Assembly: GCF_001184025.1 (NCBI RefSeq)
Contig: NZ_BBYG01000017.1
Coordinates: 310,001-374,000, forward strand
DNA: 64,000 nucleotides
DNA from: Streptomyces maremycinicus
Lineage (GTDB): Bacteria > Actinomycetota > Actinomycetes > Streptomycetales > Streptomycetaceae
Direction: 5' to 3'
Shown: positions 15,651 to 23,905 of the stretch, in pieces
Position numbering within the stretch: the first letter of the stretch is position 1
Layout of the letters: every line of letters starts with the position of its first letter
Made by a program: the position numbers and the translations under genes
The notes under the pieces: model-generated
Databases searched by the model: none
What the model saw: the letters and a program-made list of their open reading frames with translations, nothing else
Told to the model about the DNA's origin: nothing

Positions 15651-16295
15651 TCAGCGCTCCAGGAACACCCGCCCGCCGATCTCCACCCATCCGTGCGGCT
15701 GCGGGGCCGTCAGAATCTGGGAGCCCGCGCCCTGGGTGATGTTCAGGGCACGGCCGAGCCGCTCGGTGAGCAGCAGCGCCGGCGCGCCCGTCGCCTCGAT
15801 CTCGTCGACGCCGTCGCCGCGCCCGGGGAAGCCGCGGGCGCGGATCCGGCCGGCCGGCTCGTCCTCCCAGGCCCAGGCGTAGATCCAGTCGCCGGCCGGC
15901 GGCACGGGCAGGTCGTCCACCTCGGCGGCGGTGGCGTACCGGTGGAACACACACGGCGGGGCCCACTCCGCGCGCGCCTCGATCCAGGTGAACTCCCCGT
16001 CCAGGCGGGTGCCCACCGCACCGGCCGGCAGGACGAGTTCGGGCACGTCGAGCAGCCAGGCGACGCCGACGCACGAGTGGTCCGCGAAGGGCAGCCGCCG
16101 GGTGGGCGTGTAGACGTCGATGATCCCGCGCTCGGGGTCGTCGACGAACACCGTCTCGCCGAAGCCGAGTTTCGCCGCGAGGTCCTGCCGGTCCCCGCGG
16201 TCCGGCAGCACCGAACCTTCGCGGACCACGCCCAGTTCATTGCCGTAGCCGCCGTTCGGCGCGCAGAAGACGCGGAGCACGTCGTAATCAGTCAC
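15651..16295 (-). CDS. PhzF-family isomerase-like protein (short form)
   Basis: The GTG start at 16295 gives 214 residues. The beginning (YDVLRVFCAPNGGYGNELGVV) and the segments GFGETVFV and PFADHSCVGVAWLL are characteristic of the PhzF fold, two pseudo-symmetric diaminopimelate-epimerase-like halves. PhzF isomerises a phenazine precursor, but most relatives have unknown substrates. Family members usually have 260-300 residues, so the second half here is shortened. No phenazine genes are present, so a phenazine role is unlikely. Ribosome site weak, start moderately sure. Confidence 0.75.
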   Translation of the reverse strand: MTDYDVLRVFCAPNGGYGNELGVVREGSVLPDRGDRQDLAAKLGFGETVFVDDPERGIIDVYTPTRRLPFADHSCVGVAWLLDVPELVLPAGAVGTRLDGEFTWIEARAEWAPPCVFHRYATAAEVDDLPVPPAGDWIYAWAWEDEPAGRIRARGFPGRGDGVDEIEATGAPALLLTERLGRALNITQGAGSQILTAPQPHGWVEIGGRVFLER

Positions 16296-16788
16296 CGGGG
16301 AATTGAAGCACCGCGGACGGCCCGGCCAGGGGCTGGGCGTGGGCCCCGGCCTCCACACCGGGGCTCCGCCCCGGACCCGCGGCCGAGTGCGGCCGCGGGT
16401 CGCCGGTGGCCGGTCGCGCAGTTCCCCGCGCCCCTGGAGGGCGGGCTGCGCCCTGCCCCCGGTCGGGCGCCGGCCGTCGTCGTCCTGTCGGATCCGATCG
16501 GGGCTCGCCGCCGCCCGCGCGCACCGGGTCGCGATCCTGTGCGCCGGGCGGGGGGCGGGGGGGCGGTCCGCCGGGTGAGGTGTTCGCCGGGCGGCTGCTC
16601 CCGGAGGTCCGGGACCAGCCGGTAGAGGGGCTGCCGCACCCCCGGACGGGCGCCGTGCCGGCGCGCCCCCCAAGCGGAATATTTGAATCTCCTTTGACCG
16701 TCCCTTGGGGTCCGTTTTGAGTCACCGTGATCCGCTCGTGCTCTTACGGCGTCTATGAGAGGTGAATCACTGCACGGGCGGGTATTAC
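16296..16788. other. Intergenic region between phzF-like gene and efe operon
   Basis: No convincing gene was found. The left two thirds are GC-rich with several short hairpins and carry the dispersed element GCGCAGTTCCCCGCGCCCCT (about 16416-16435), a near copy of which occurs near 21.2 kb. The right part (from about 16680) becomes AT-richer and presumably holds the efe promoter. Confidence 0.5.
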
Positions 16789-16790
16789 GC

Positions 16791-16827
16791 AGGTAAGCCT
16801 TGGATAAGTTAGGCGAGGCTCACCAAC
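16791..16827. promoter_or_regulatory. Tandem iron boxes before efeO
   Basis: TTAGGCGAGGCTCACCAAC at 16809-16827 fits the DtxR/DmdR consensus. Just upstream, AGGTAAGCCTT (16791-16801) repeats the core of the heme-oxygenase iron box. Two adjacent sites suggest cooperative iron repression of efeOBU. The nearest gene start is 48 bases downstream. Confidence 0.8.
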
Positions 16828-16875
16828 CCTTGTGAGCCACGTCACGACACTATTCAGCCATCGCTGGGAGCCCGA

Positions 16876-18015
16876 ATGCGAGCCGCCAGACTGTCCGTCG
16901 TCACCGCACTCACCGCCGTGACCGCACTGACCGCCGTCACCGGCTGCACCTCGAAGAGCGACGCGAAAGACGGCGACCGGGTCATCAGCGTGACCGCCAC
17001 CGACGCCAAGTGCGTGACCTCCAAGAAGGAGATCTCCGCCGGGCACGTCGAGCTCGCCATCGAGAACAAGGGTTCCAAGGTCACCGAGGTCTACATCCTC
17101 TTCCCGGACGACCGGATCGTCAGCGAGCGGGAGAACATCGGCCCCGGCACCAAGCAGCGGGTCACCGCCGAGGTGAAGGCCGGTGACTACCAGATCGCCT
17201 GCAAGCCCGGCATGAAGGGCACCGGCATCCGCCAGGACCTCAAGGTGACCGGCGGCTCGGTCGCCAAGCGTGACCCGCGCCTGGACAAGGCCGTCGCCGC
17301 GTACCGGGAGTACGCGCAGGAGCAGGCCGACGCCACGCTGCCGCTCGTCGCGACCTTCGTGAAGGCGGTCAAGGCCGGCGACCTCGAAGCGGCCAAGGCG
17401 GCCTACGCGCCCTCGCGTATCGGCTGGGAGCGCACCGAGCCGGTCGCGGAGTCCTTCGGCGACATCGACCCGAAGGTCGACGTCCGCGCGGACGGCCTGG
17501 AGGCCGGGCAGGCCTGGACCGGCTGGCACCGGCTGGAGAAGGCGCTCTGGCAGGACAAGAAGATCACCGCCGCCGAGAAGACCCTCGCCGACCAGCTCAC
17601 CACCGACCTGACCGACTGGCAGCAGCGGGTCGGCAAGGCCGAGATCACCCCGACCTCGATGGCCAACGGCGCCAAGGAGCTCCTCGACGAGGTCGCCACC
17701 GGCAAGGTCACCGGCGAGGAGGAGCGCTACTCGCACACCGACCTGGTCGACTTCAAGGCCAACGTCGAGGGCGCCCAGAAGTCCTACGAGCTGCTCAAGC
17801 CGGTCGCCCAGGAGAACGACGCGGCCCTGGTCACCGAGCTGGACAAGCAGTTCGCCGCGCTGAACACGCTGCTGGACAAGTACCGCCCGAACGCGTCGTC
17901 CTACGTGTTCACCTCGTACGAGAAGGTCGGCGCCGCCCAGCGCAAGGAACTGTCCGACGCGGTCAACGCGCTCGCCGAGCCGCTGTCCAAGCTCGCCGCC
18001 GCCGTCGCGAAGTAA
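16876..18015 (+). CDS. efeO: Iron uptake lipoprotein EfeO (cupredoxin plus M75 domain)
   Basis: EfeO binds iron outside the membrane and hands it to the EfeU permease. The 379-residue protein starts with a lipoprotein signal peptide ending in the lipobox TAVTGC. A cupredoxin-like domain follows (about 35-125). The helical M75/imelysin domain comes next, with the metal motif GWHRLEKALW (HxxE). It heads a tightly packed operon: 15 bases to efeB and 3 bases from efeB to efeU. In Streptomyces the protein is lipid-anchored, whereas the E. coli form is soluble in the periplasm. Iron boxes lie upstream. Confidence 0.95.
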   Translation: MRAARLSVVTALTAVTALTAVTGCTSKSDAKDGDRVISVTATDAKCVTSKKEISAGHVELAIENKGSKVTEVYILFPDDRIVSERENIGPGTKQRVTAEVKAGDYQIACKPGMKGTGIRQDLKVTGGSVAKRDPRLDKAVAAYREYAQEQADATLPLVATFVKAVKAGDLEAAKAAYAPSRIGWERTEPVAESFGDIDPKVDVRADGLEAGQAWTGWHRLEKALWQDKKITAAEKTLADQLTTDLTDWQQRVGKAEITPTSMANGAKELLDEVATGKVTGEEERYSHTDLVDFKANVEGAQKSYELLKPVAQENDAALVTELDKQFAALNTLLDKYRPNASSYVFTSYEKVGAAQRKELSDAVNALAEPLSKLAAAVAK

Positions 18016-18030
18016 CCGGGGGGCCAGGAC

Positions 18031-19284
18031 ATGACCGAGACCCAGGGCAGTCCGTCACGGCGCTCGCTGATCGGCTGGGGCGGTGCCGGGCTCGCGCTCG
18101 GCGCCGCCGCGGCCGGCGGCGCGGTCGCGATGACCCGCACCGGCGACGACGTCGACCCGACGGCGGCCGAGGTGGGCGCCGCGGTCGGCTTCCACGGCCC
18201 GAACCAGGCGGGCATCGCCACGCCTGTGCAGGACCGGCTGCACTTCGCCGCGTTCGACGTGAAGACCACGGACCGCGCCGAGTTCGTCCAGTTGCTGAAG
18301 GACTGGACCGAGGCGGCCCGCCGGATGACGGCCGGGAAGGCGGTCGGCGAGGGCGCGTTCGGCGGTCTCGCCGAGGCGCCGCCGGACGACACCGGCGAGG
18401 CCCTGGGACTCAAGCCGTCCCGGCTGACCCTGACGATCGGCTTCGGGCCGTCGCTGTTCGCGAAGTTCGGCCTCGCCGACCAGCGCCCCGACGCCCTCGT
18501 CGACCTGCCCACGTTCGCCGGGGACGCGCTCGACCCGGCCCGCAGCAACGGCGACCTGTGCGTCCAGGCCTGCGCCGACGATCCGCAGGTCGCCGTGCAC
18601 GCGATCCGCAACCTGGCCCGGATCGGCATGGGCAAGGTCGTCATCCGCTGGTCGCAGCTCGGCTTCGGCAAGACCTCCTCCACGACGCCCGACGCGCAGA
18701 CCCCGCGCAACCTGATGGGCTTCAAGGACGGCACCCGCAACATCGCGGGCACCGAGACCGACCGGCTGACGAAGTTCGTGTGGGTCGGCCGGAAGGACGT
18801 CGACGCCGACTCGGCCTGGATGGTGGGCGGTTCCTATCTCGTCGCCCGCCGGATCCGGATGCACATCGAGACCTGGGACCGCACCTCGCTCCAGGAGCAG
18901 GAGGACATCTTCGGCCGCGACAAGGGCGAGGGCGCTCCGGTCGGCAAGGCGAAGGAGCGCGACGAGCCGTTCCTGAAGGCGATGAAGCCCGACGCGCACG
19001 TACGGCTCGCGCACCCCGACTCCAACCACGGGGCGACGATCCTGCGCCGCGGCTACTCCTTCACCGACGGCACGGACGGACTCGGCCGGCTCGAGGCCGG
19101 CCTGTTCTTCCTCGCCTACCAGCGCGACGTGCGCGAGGGATTCATCCAGGTTCAGCGCAACCTCGCCACGGACGCGCTCAACGAGTACATCCAGCACGTG
19201 GGTTCGGCCGTCTTCGCCGTCCCGCCGGGCGTCCGCGACAAGGACGACTGGTGGGGCCGGACGCTGTTCTCCAAGGAGGCTTAG
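18031..19284 (+). CDS. efeB: Tat-exported DyP-type heme peroxidase EfeB
   Basis: EfeB is a dye-decolourising peroxidase of the EfeUOB iron importer. It is proposed to oxidise Fe2+ or recover iron from heme. The 417 residues start with a twin-arginine signal (SRRSLIGWGGAGLALG). The DyP motif GFKDGTRN lies at about 230, carrying the catalytic Asp of GxxDG. The segment RMHIETWDRTSLQEQE follows, and the C-terminal heme-pocket part is FFLAYQRDVREGFIQVQ. Export by Tat implies folding and heme insertion in the cytosol. Length and motifs are intact. Confidence 0.95.
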   Translation: MTETQGSPSRRSLIGWGGAGLALGAAAAGGAVAMTRTGDDVDPTAAEVGAAVGFHGPNQAGIATPVQDRLHFAAFDVKTTDRAEFVQLLKDWTEAARRMTAGKAVGEGAFGGLAEAPPDDTGEALGLKPSRLTLTIGFGPSLFAKFGLADQRPDALVDLPTFAGDALDPARSNGDLCVQACADDPQVAVHAIRNLARIGMGKVVIRWSQLGFGKTSSTTPDAQTPRNLMGFKDGTRNIAGTETDRLTKFVWVGRKDVDADSAWMVGGSYLVARRIRMHIETWDRTSLQEQEDIFGRDKGEGAPVGKAKERDEPFLKAMKPDAHVRLAHPDSNHGATILRRGYSFTDGTDGLGRLEAGLFFLAYQRDVREGFIQVQRNLATDALNEYIQHVGSAVFAVPPGVRDKDDWWGRTLFSKEA

Positions 19285-19287
19285 CCC

Positions 19288-20181
19288 GTGTTCTCCAACT
19301 ACCTGATCGGACTGCGCGAGGGCCTGGAGGCCAGCCTCGTCGTCTGCATCCTCATCGCCTACCTGGTGAAGACCGGCCGCAGGGACGCCCTCAAGCCCAT
19401 CTGGACCGGCATCGGCGTCGCCGTCGTGCTCGCGCTCGGCTTCGGCTGCGTCCTCGAATTCGGCTCCCAGGAACTGACGTTCCAGGCGCAGGAGGCACTC
19501 GGCGGCTCCCTGTCGATCCTCGCGGTCGGCCTGGTGACGTGGATGGTGTTCTGGATGCGGCGCACGGCCCGGCATCTGAAGTCGGAGCTGCACGGCAGGC
19601 TGGACGCGGCCCTCGCGATGGGCACCGGCGCCCTGGTCGCCACCGCGTTCCTCGCGGTCGGCCGCGAGGGCCTGGAAACCGCCCTGTTCGTCTGGGCGTC
19701 GGTGCACGCGGCCGGCGACGGCACCCCGCGCCCGCTGATCGGCGTGGCCCTGGGCCTGGCGACGGCCGTACTGCTCGGCTGGCTGTTCTACCGCGGCGCG
19801 CTGAAGATCAACCTCGCCAAGTTCTTCACCTGGACCGGCGGGATGCTCGTCGTCGTCGCCGCGGGCGTGCTCGCCTACGGCGTCCACGACCTGCAGGAGG
19901 CCGACTGGATCCCCGGCCTGAACAGCCTGGCCTTCGACATCAGCGGCACCGTCCCGCCGGACAGCTGGTACGGCACGCTGCTGAAGGGCGTGTTCAACTT
20001 CCAGCCCGACCCGACGGTCCTCCAGGTCACGGTGTGGCTGCTGTACCTGGTCCCGACGCTCGCGCTGTTCCTCGCCCCGGTAGGGTTCGCCTCCGGGAAG
20101 GGGAAGGTGAAGTCGCCTGATGAGCAGGGAACGCAGCCTGACGACCGGAGTTCCGCGCAGTCGAAGGCTCCGCGCACGTGA
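19288..20181 (+). CDS. efeU: High-affinity iron permease EfeU (FTR1 family)
   Basis: The GTG start at 19288 has AAGGAGG at ideal distance and lies 3 bases after the efeB stop. The 297-residue membrane protein has seven helices and the two FTR1 iron-binding motifs, REGLEA in helix 1 and GREGLETALF in helix 4. It carries the iron received from EfeO into the cytosol. The charged C-terminal tail is cytosolic or exposed. Its last 62 bases overlap the start of the following lipoprotein gene in another frame. Confidence 0.95.
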   Translation: MFSNYLIGLREGLEASLVVCILIAYLVKTGRRDALKPIWTGIGVAVVLALGFGCVLEFGSQELTFQAQEALGGSLSILAVGLVTWMVFWMRRTARHLKSELHGRLDAALAMGTGALVATAFLAVGREGLETALFVWASVHAAGDGTPRPLIGVALGLATAVLLGWLFYRGALKINLAKFFTWTGGMLVVVAAGVLAYGVHDLQEADWIPGLNSLAFDISGTVPPDSWYGTLLKGVFNFQPDPTVLQVTVWLLYLVPTLALFLAPVGFASGKGKVKSPDEQGTQPDDRSSAQSKAPRT

Positions 20182-21145
20182 CCGGTCCGCACTCCTAGCG
20201 GCGTCGCTCACCGCCGTCTCGCTCCTGGCGAGCGGCTGCGTGGTGGTCCACGGGGAACTCGAACTGCTCCCCGCGGCCACGAAGGCGGAGGCCGCGAAGG
20301 CGATCGAGCAGTTCACTGTCGCGTACAACAAAGCGGACGCGGCGTACGACAGTTCCCTGGACGCCGACTACACGACCGGTGCCCTCGGCATCATCGACGA
20401 GGCGCGGCTGAAGGCGGGCCGCGTCATCAACCCGGACGGCAATCCGCAGCACACGCCGCTGGTGCTGTCGGACGTGAAGTACACGATCGTCGAGAAGGCG
20501 GGCTGGCCGCGCTGGTTCGTCGCCGACGCGAAGGGCAACAAGGGCGGCGACTCGCGCTGGCTGATGGTCTTCACCCGGGGTACGCGCGCGCAGCCGTGGC
20601 AGGCGACGTATCTGACGCTGGTGGCGCCGGGCTCGGTACCGGAGTTCCGGCGGACGGGCAAGGACGGCCACGTCGAGGCCCTGCCCGCGGACACGACCGA
20701 ACTGGCCGTTGCCCCGGAGGACTTGAGCAAGGACTACGCGGCGTACCTCCAGAGCGGCAAGGGTGCGTTCGCGGACGGCGCGTACACCACCGCGCTGCGC
20801 TCCACCCGGGCGAAGAACGCCACGAAGCCGGGCCTGGCCACGCAGTACATCGACGAGCCGCTGACCGGCGGCGACTACGCGCCGCTGGCGCTGCGCACCG
20901 CGGACGGCGGGGCGCTGGTCTTCTTCACCACGCACCACTACATGAAGCAGACGGCCGCGACGGGCGCCGCCGTGCCCACCCCGAACAAGAACGTGGCCGC
21001 GCTGACCACCGGTGAGATCAAGCAGTCCCTGACGATGGAGTTCGTCGCCAACGAGGTCGCTCTGGCCCCGGCGAAGGGCTCGGGGAGCGGGAAGGTGTCG
21101 ATGCTCAGCCGGCTGGAGGGTCTGACGGCGGCCAAGGGCGCGTAA
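20120..21145 (+). CDS. Lipoprotein of unknown function, end of efe operon
   Basis: The 341-residue product has an arginine-rich N-terminus, a hydrophobic stretch and a lipobox (LLASGC), so it is probably membrane-attached on the outside. The mature part resembles an NTF2-like or DUF-type extracellular domain (AIEQFTVAYNKADAAYDSS, then WLMVFTRG and QAT-YLTLVAPG). No metal motif was recognised. The start lies 62 bases inside efeU and has GGGGAAGG upstream, which indicates translational coupling and a possible accessory role in iron uptake. A later start would cut into the signal peptide. Confidence 0.8.
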   Translation: MSRERSLTTGVPRSRRLRARDRSALLAASLTAVSLLASGCVVVHGELELLPAATKAEAAKAIEQFTVAYNKADAAYDSSLDADYTTGALGIIDEARLKAGRVINPDGNPQHTPLVLSDVKYTIVEKAGWPRWFVADAKGNKGGDSRWLMVFTRGTRAQPWQATYLTLVAPGSVPEFRRTGKDGHVEALPADTTELAVAPEDLSKDYAAYLQSGKGAFADGAYTTALRSTRAKNATKPGLATQYIDEPLTGGDYAPLALRTADGGALVFFTTHHYMKQTAATGAAVPTPNKNVAALTTGEIKQSLTMEFVANEVALAPAKGSGSGKVSMLSRLEGLTAAKGA

Positions 21146-21204
21146 CTCCGCTGGAAGCGCGGGAGACCACCGGCGGGGGCGTCGTGTGCCTGCGGGTGCG
21201 TCGT

Positions 21205-21272
21205 GGCCGGGCGCGCGGTTCCCCGCGCCCCTCAGGGGGCGCTCTCCACGTCCCGCGCCCCTCAGGGGCGGG
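21205..21272. repeat. Dispersed Streptomyces intergenic element with hairpin
   Basis: GGTTCCCCGCGCCCCTCAGG (21217-21236) is followed after 20 bases by a partial second copy (CCCGCGCCCCTCAGGGGCGG). It resembles the element at about 16416-16435. CCCCTCAGGGG forms a hairpin. It lies at the converging ends of the efe operon and the following gene and may act as a terminator. Confidence 0.5.
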
Positions 21273-22010
21273 TCAGTGGCGGGAGGGCCAGGGGGTGTTC
21301 GTGTGGTGGGGTTCCTGGCCGGCGTGGCGGGCGCAGGCGTCCGTGAGGGTTTCCAGGAGGGTCAGCGGGTCGGGCAGGGCGTGCTCGGGTCCGCGCAGCC
21401 AGCGCACGGAACGGCCGTCGTCGCCGGGGAGCCGGGCGGGCGGTACCAGGACGTAGGAGCCGCGGCAGTGCCAGCGCAGTCCGGGGTGCTCGTCCATGGT
21501 CTCGGGGTGGCAGTCCAGCTCGCACGGCCACCACTCGTCCTCGTCCTCGGGGGTACCGCGGGTGAGGGTGAAGAAGAGCATGCGGCCCTCGTCGCTCTCG
21601 GCGACCGGGCCGACCTCGACGCCGGAGTCGAGCAGCCGCTCCAGGGCCTGCCGGCCCGCCTCCAGGGGCACGTCGAGGACGTCGTGCGTCATGCCGGTGG
21701 CGGTGATGAAGTTGGCCTGCGGCTGGTGGCGGGCCCAGCGCTCGATCTGCGCGCGGTCGGTGGTGGACTGCGTCTGCCAGGCGAAGGACACCGGGTGCCG
21801 GGCGGGGGTCGGACAGCCGACCCGGTCGCAGGAGCAGCCGTAGCCGGGGGCCGGGTGCGCGGCGGGCGCGAGCGGGAGACCCGCTGCCGCGGCGGCCACC
21901 AGCAGGGCCTCACGGTCGCCGTCGTCGGCGGCCTCCGCCGGGCCGCTCGTGCGCAGCCACTCCGCGATCCTGCCCCACAGGCCGGTCCGGCCGCCGAACT
22001 CCGCGCTCAT
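21273..22010 (-). CDS. Primase/polymerase (Prim-Pol)-like protein
   Basis: The ATG at 22010 follows GAGGGGACAG and gives 245 residues. The central part (YGCSCDRVGCPTPARHP, then GFAW-like and WARHQPQANFITATG) is the N-terminal signature of bifunctional DNA primase/polymerase proteins of the archaeo-eukaryotic primase group, which usually serve plasmids and phages. The expected DxD metal motif reads DVLDVP, so one acidic ligand may be missing and catalysis is doubtful. It is found as a single chromosomal gene here. It may be a retired replication protein with a regulatory role. Confidence 0.75.
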   Translation of the reverse strand: MSAEFGGRTGLWGRIAEWLRTSGPAEAADDGDREALLVAAAAAGLPLAPAAHPAPGYGCSCDRVGCPTPARHPVSFAWQTQSTTDRAQIERWARHQPQANFITATGMTHDVLDVPLEAGRQALERLLDSGVEVGPVAESDEGRMLFFTLTRGTPEDEDEWWPCELDCHPETMDEHPGLRWHCRGSYVLVPPARLPGDDGRSVRWLRGPEHALPDPLTLLETLTDACARHAGQEPHHTNTPWPSRH

Positions 22011-22138
22011 CTGTCCCCTCGCTCGCCGTGGTGCCGCCAGCATGCCTCATGGTCCCACCATCCTGCGCATCGGGGGGCCGTAGCCGTGAATCGGGGCAGG
22101 TGGGGCGGGTGTGGTCAGAGTCACCCATGTGGTGCGGG

Positions 22139-22771
22139 TCATCGCGGGGCCAGGCCGTGCAGGGCGTAGTCGACGAGGGTGTCGGTGTACTCGTAGGAGA
22201 TGGGGCCCGTGTACTGGAGCCAGCGCTGGGCGAGCGGGGAGATGAAGAACTCCAGCGCGATGCGCGGGTCGAGGTCGGCGCGGACCTGGCCGGCCTCCTG
22301 CGCCGCGCGCAGCCGGTCGACGTACAGCTGGATGGAGGGTTCCATCAGCTTGGCCGTGAACTCGCGGCCGACCTGTTCGTTGACCACGCCCTCGGCGGCC
22401 AGGGCCCGGGAGGGCGCGTCGAACCTGGGGTCCGTGAGCTGGTCGACGGTGGCCCGCAGGACGGCCTTGATGTCGGCCGCCAGGTCGCCGGTGTCGGGGA
22501 TGACGTACGGCTCCTGCTCCGAGGCCCCCGCGTCCCGCGCCGCCTGTTCGCTGAGGTCGAGGAAGGCCTCCAGCAGGACGTCGGCCTTCGACCCCCACCA
22601 GCGGTAGATGGTCTGCTTGCCGACGCCCGCGCGGGCGGCGATTCCCTCGATCGTGGTCTTCGCGTAGCCGGTCTCCGCGACGAGGGCGAGCGCGGCGTCG
22701 TAGATGGCGCGCCGGGACCGCTCGCTGCGTCGGGTGGTGTCGGGGGCCGGCTTACCGGGCTGGGTGACCAT
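22139..22771 (-). CDS. TetR-family transcriptional regulator
   Basis: The 210-residue protein has a standard TetR HTH (TTIEGIAARAGVGKQTIYRWWGSKADVLLEAF, residues about 38-70) and a TetR_C-like dimer domain with the segment RALAAEGVVNEQVGREF. A GAGACG inverted repeat stands 23 bases upstream, so it probably represses itself. It lies 45 bases downstream of the Gfo/Idh gene on the same strand, which may share the control. The inducer is unknown. Confidence 0.92.
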   Translation of the reverse strand: MVTQPGKPAPDTTRRSERSRRAIYDAALALVAETGYAKTTIEGIAARAGVGKQTIYRWWGSKADVLLEAFLDLSEQAARDAGASEQEPYVIPDTGDLAADIKAVLRATVDQLTDPRFDAPSRALAAEGVVNEQVGREFTAKLMEPSIQLYVDRLRAAQEAGQVRADLDPRIALEFFISPLAQRWLQYTGPISYEYTDTLVDYALHGLAPR

Positions 22772-22793
22772 GGGTCGACGGTACCAAGCGGAT

Positions 22794-22808
22794 GAGACGG
22801 GACGTCTC
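22794..22808. promoter_or_regulatory. Probable TetR operator
   Basis: GAGACG and its complement are separated by GGA in the short gap between the Gfo/Idh stop and the tetR start. The core resembles that of the other TetR operator at 4127-4149 (GAGA-n3-TCTC). Autoregulation is inferred. Confidence 0.6.
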
Positions 22809-22816
22809 GTGAGCTG

Positions 22817-23818
22817 TCACGCGTCCTCGCCGGGGTAGCGCACGCCGATCCGCTCGCGGACCGTGTCGAGGGTCCGCATGACCGCGAGGCTGCCGTCGAG
22901 CGGGACCAGCGGGGACTCGGTCTCGCCGGCCCGCAGCGCGCGCATGACCTCGCGGGCCTCGTGCCGGAGCGTCGTACGGGGTCCGTCGGCCGGGTCGGCG
23001 GCGAACTCCTCCGGTTCGCGCCCGGCGCGGTGCAGGACGAGCCGGTCGGGGTGGAAGAAGCCGGCCGGGATGTCGATCCGGCCGCGTGAGCCGGTGACGG
23101 AGGCGGTGGTTCCCGTACCTCCGGTCAGGGAGCAGTGCAGGGCGGCGAGCGCGCCGGAGTCCCAGGACAGGGCCAGGGCCGTCTGGAGGTCGACGCCCTC
23201 GGCGGACAGGACGGCCTGGGCGGCGATGCCCGAGGGCGCGCCGAGCAGGAGGTGCGCGAAGGAGACCGGGTAGACGCCGAGGTCGAGGAGGGCGCCGCCG
23301 CCCTGGGCGGGGTCGCGCAGCCGGTGCGCGGGCGGGAAGGGGCCTTCGAGGCCGAAGTCGGCCTGCACGGTGCGGACCTCGCCGATCGCGCCGTCGTCGA
23401 CGAGGGCCTTGAGGCGGCGGATGACGGGGTTGCAGTACATCCACATGGCTTCCATCAGGAAACGGTCGTGCCGCCGGGCCAGCGCGACCAGTTCCTCGGC
23501 CTCGCGCAGGTTCAGCGTGAACGCCTTCTCGCACAGCACGTTCCGCCCGGCCTCCAGGCAGAGTCCGGCGGCCTCGCGGTGGGCGGCGTGCGGGGTGGCG
23601 ACGTAGACGACATCGATGTCCTCGTCGGCGGCGAGAGCGGCCCAGTCGCCGTACGCCCGGGCTATGCCGAACCGGTCGGCGAACGCCTTCGCGGAGGCCT
23701 CGGTGCGCGAGGCGACCGCGACCACCTCCGCGTCGGGCAGGTCGATCAGGTCCGCCGTGAACGCGGCGGCGATCCCGCCGGTCGCCAGGATCCCCCACCG
23801 CACCGTGTCCGTCGTCAT
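22817..23818 (-). CDS. Gfo/Idh/MocA-family NAD(P)-dependent oxidoreductase
   Basis: The ATG at 23818 gives 333 residues with an N-terminal Rossmann domain (WGILATGGIAAAF) and the family's C-terminal alpha/beta domain. The catalytic loop reads CEKAFTLN, where most relatives have EKP. The EKA form is seen in the dihydrodiol-dehydrogenase-like subgroup. The substrate is probably a sugar, polyol or cyclic diol. Upstream in-frame codons antisense to the MFS gene were rejected. It is transcribed divergently from the Bcr/CflA exporter with an 87-base gap. Confidence 0.9.
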   Translation of the reverse strand: MTTDTVRWGILATGGIAAAFTADLIDLPDAEVVAVASRTEASAKAFADRFGIARAYGDWAALAADEDIDVVYVATPHAAHREAAGLCLEAGRNVLCEKAFTLNLREAEELVALARRHDRFLMEAMWMYCNPVIRRLKALVDDGAIGEVRTVQADFGLEGPFPPAHRLRDPAQGGGALLDLGVYPVSFAHLLLGAPSGIAAQAVLSAEGVDLQTALALSWDSGALAALHCSLTGGTGTTASVTGSRGRIDIPAGFFHPDRLVLHRAGREPEEFAADPADGPRTTLRHEAREVMRALRAGETESPLVPLDGSLAVMRTLDTVRERIGVRYPGEDA

Positions 23819-23905
23819 ACCCTGCCCCGCCCTCGTGCCGTCCCAGCAGTGTGTTCGAGCTGAGAGCATAGGTGGCGCAGATGTCGGAGAGGGAGGGGCG
23901 GCCGG

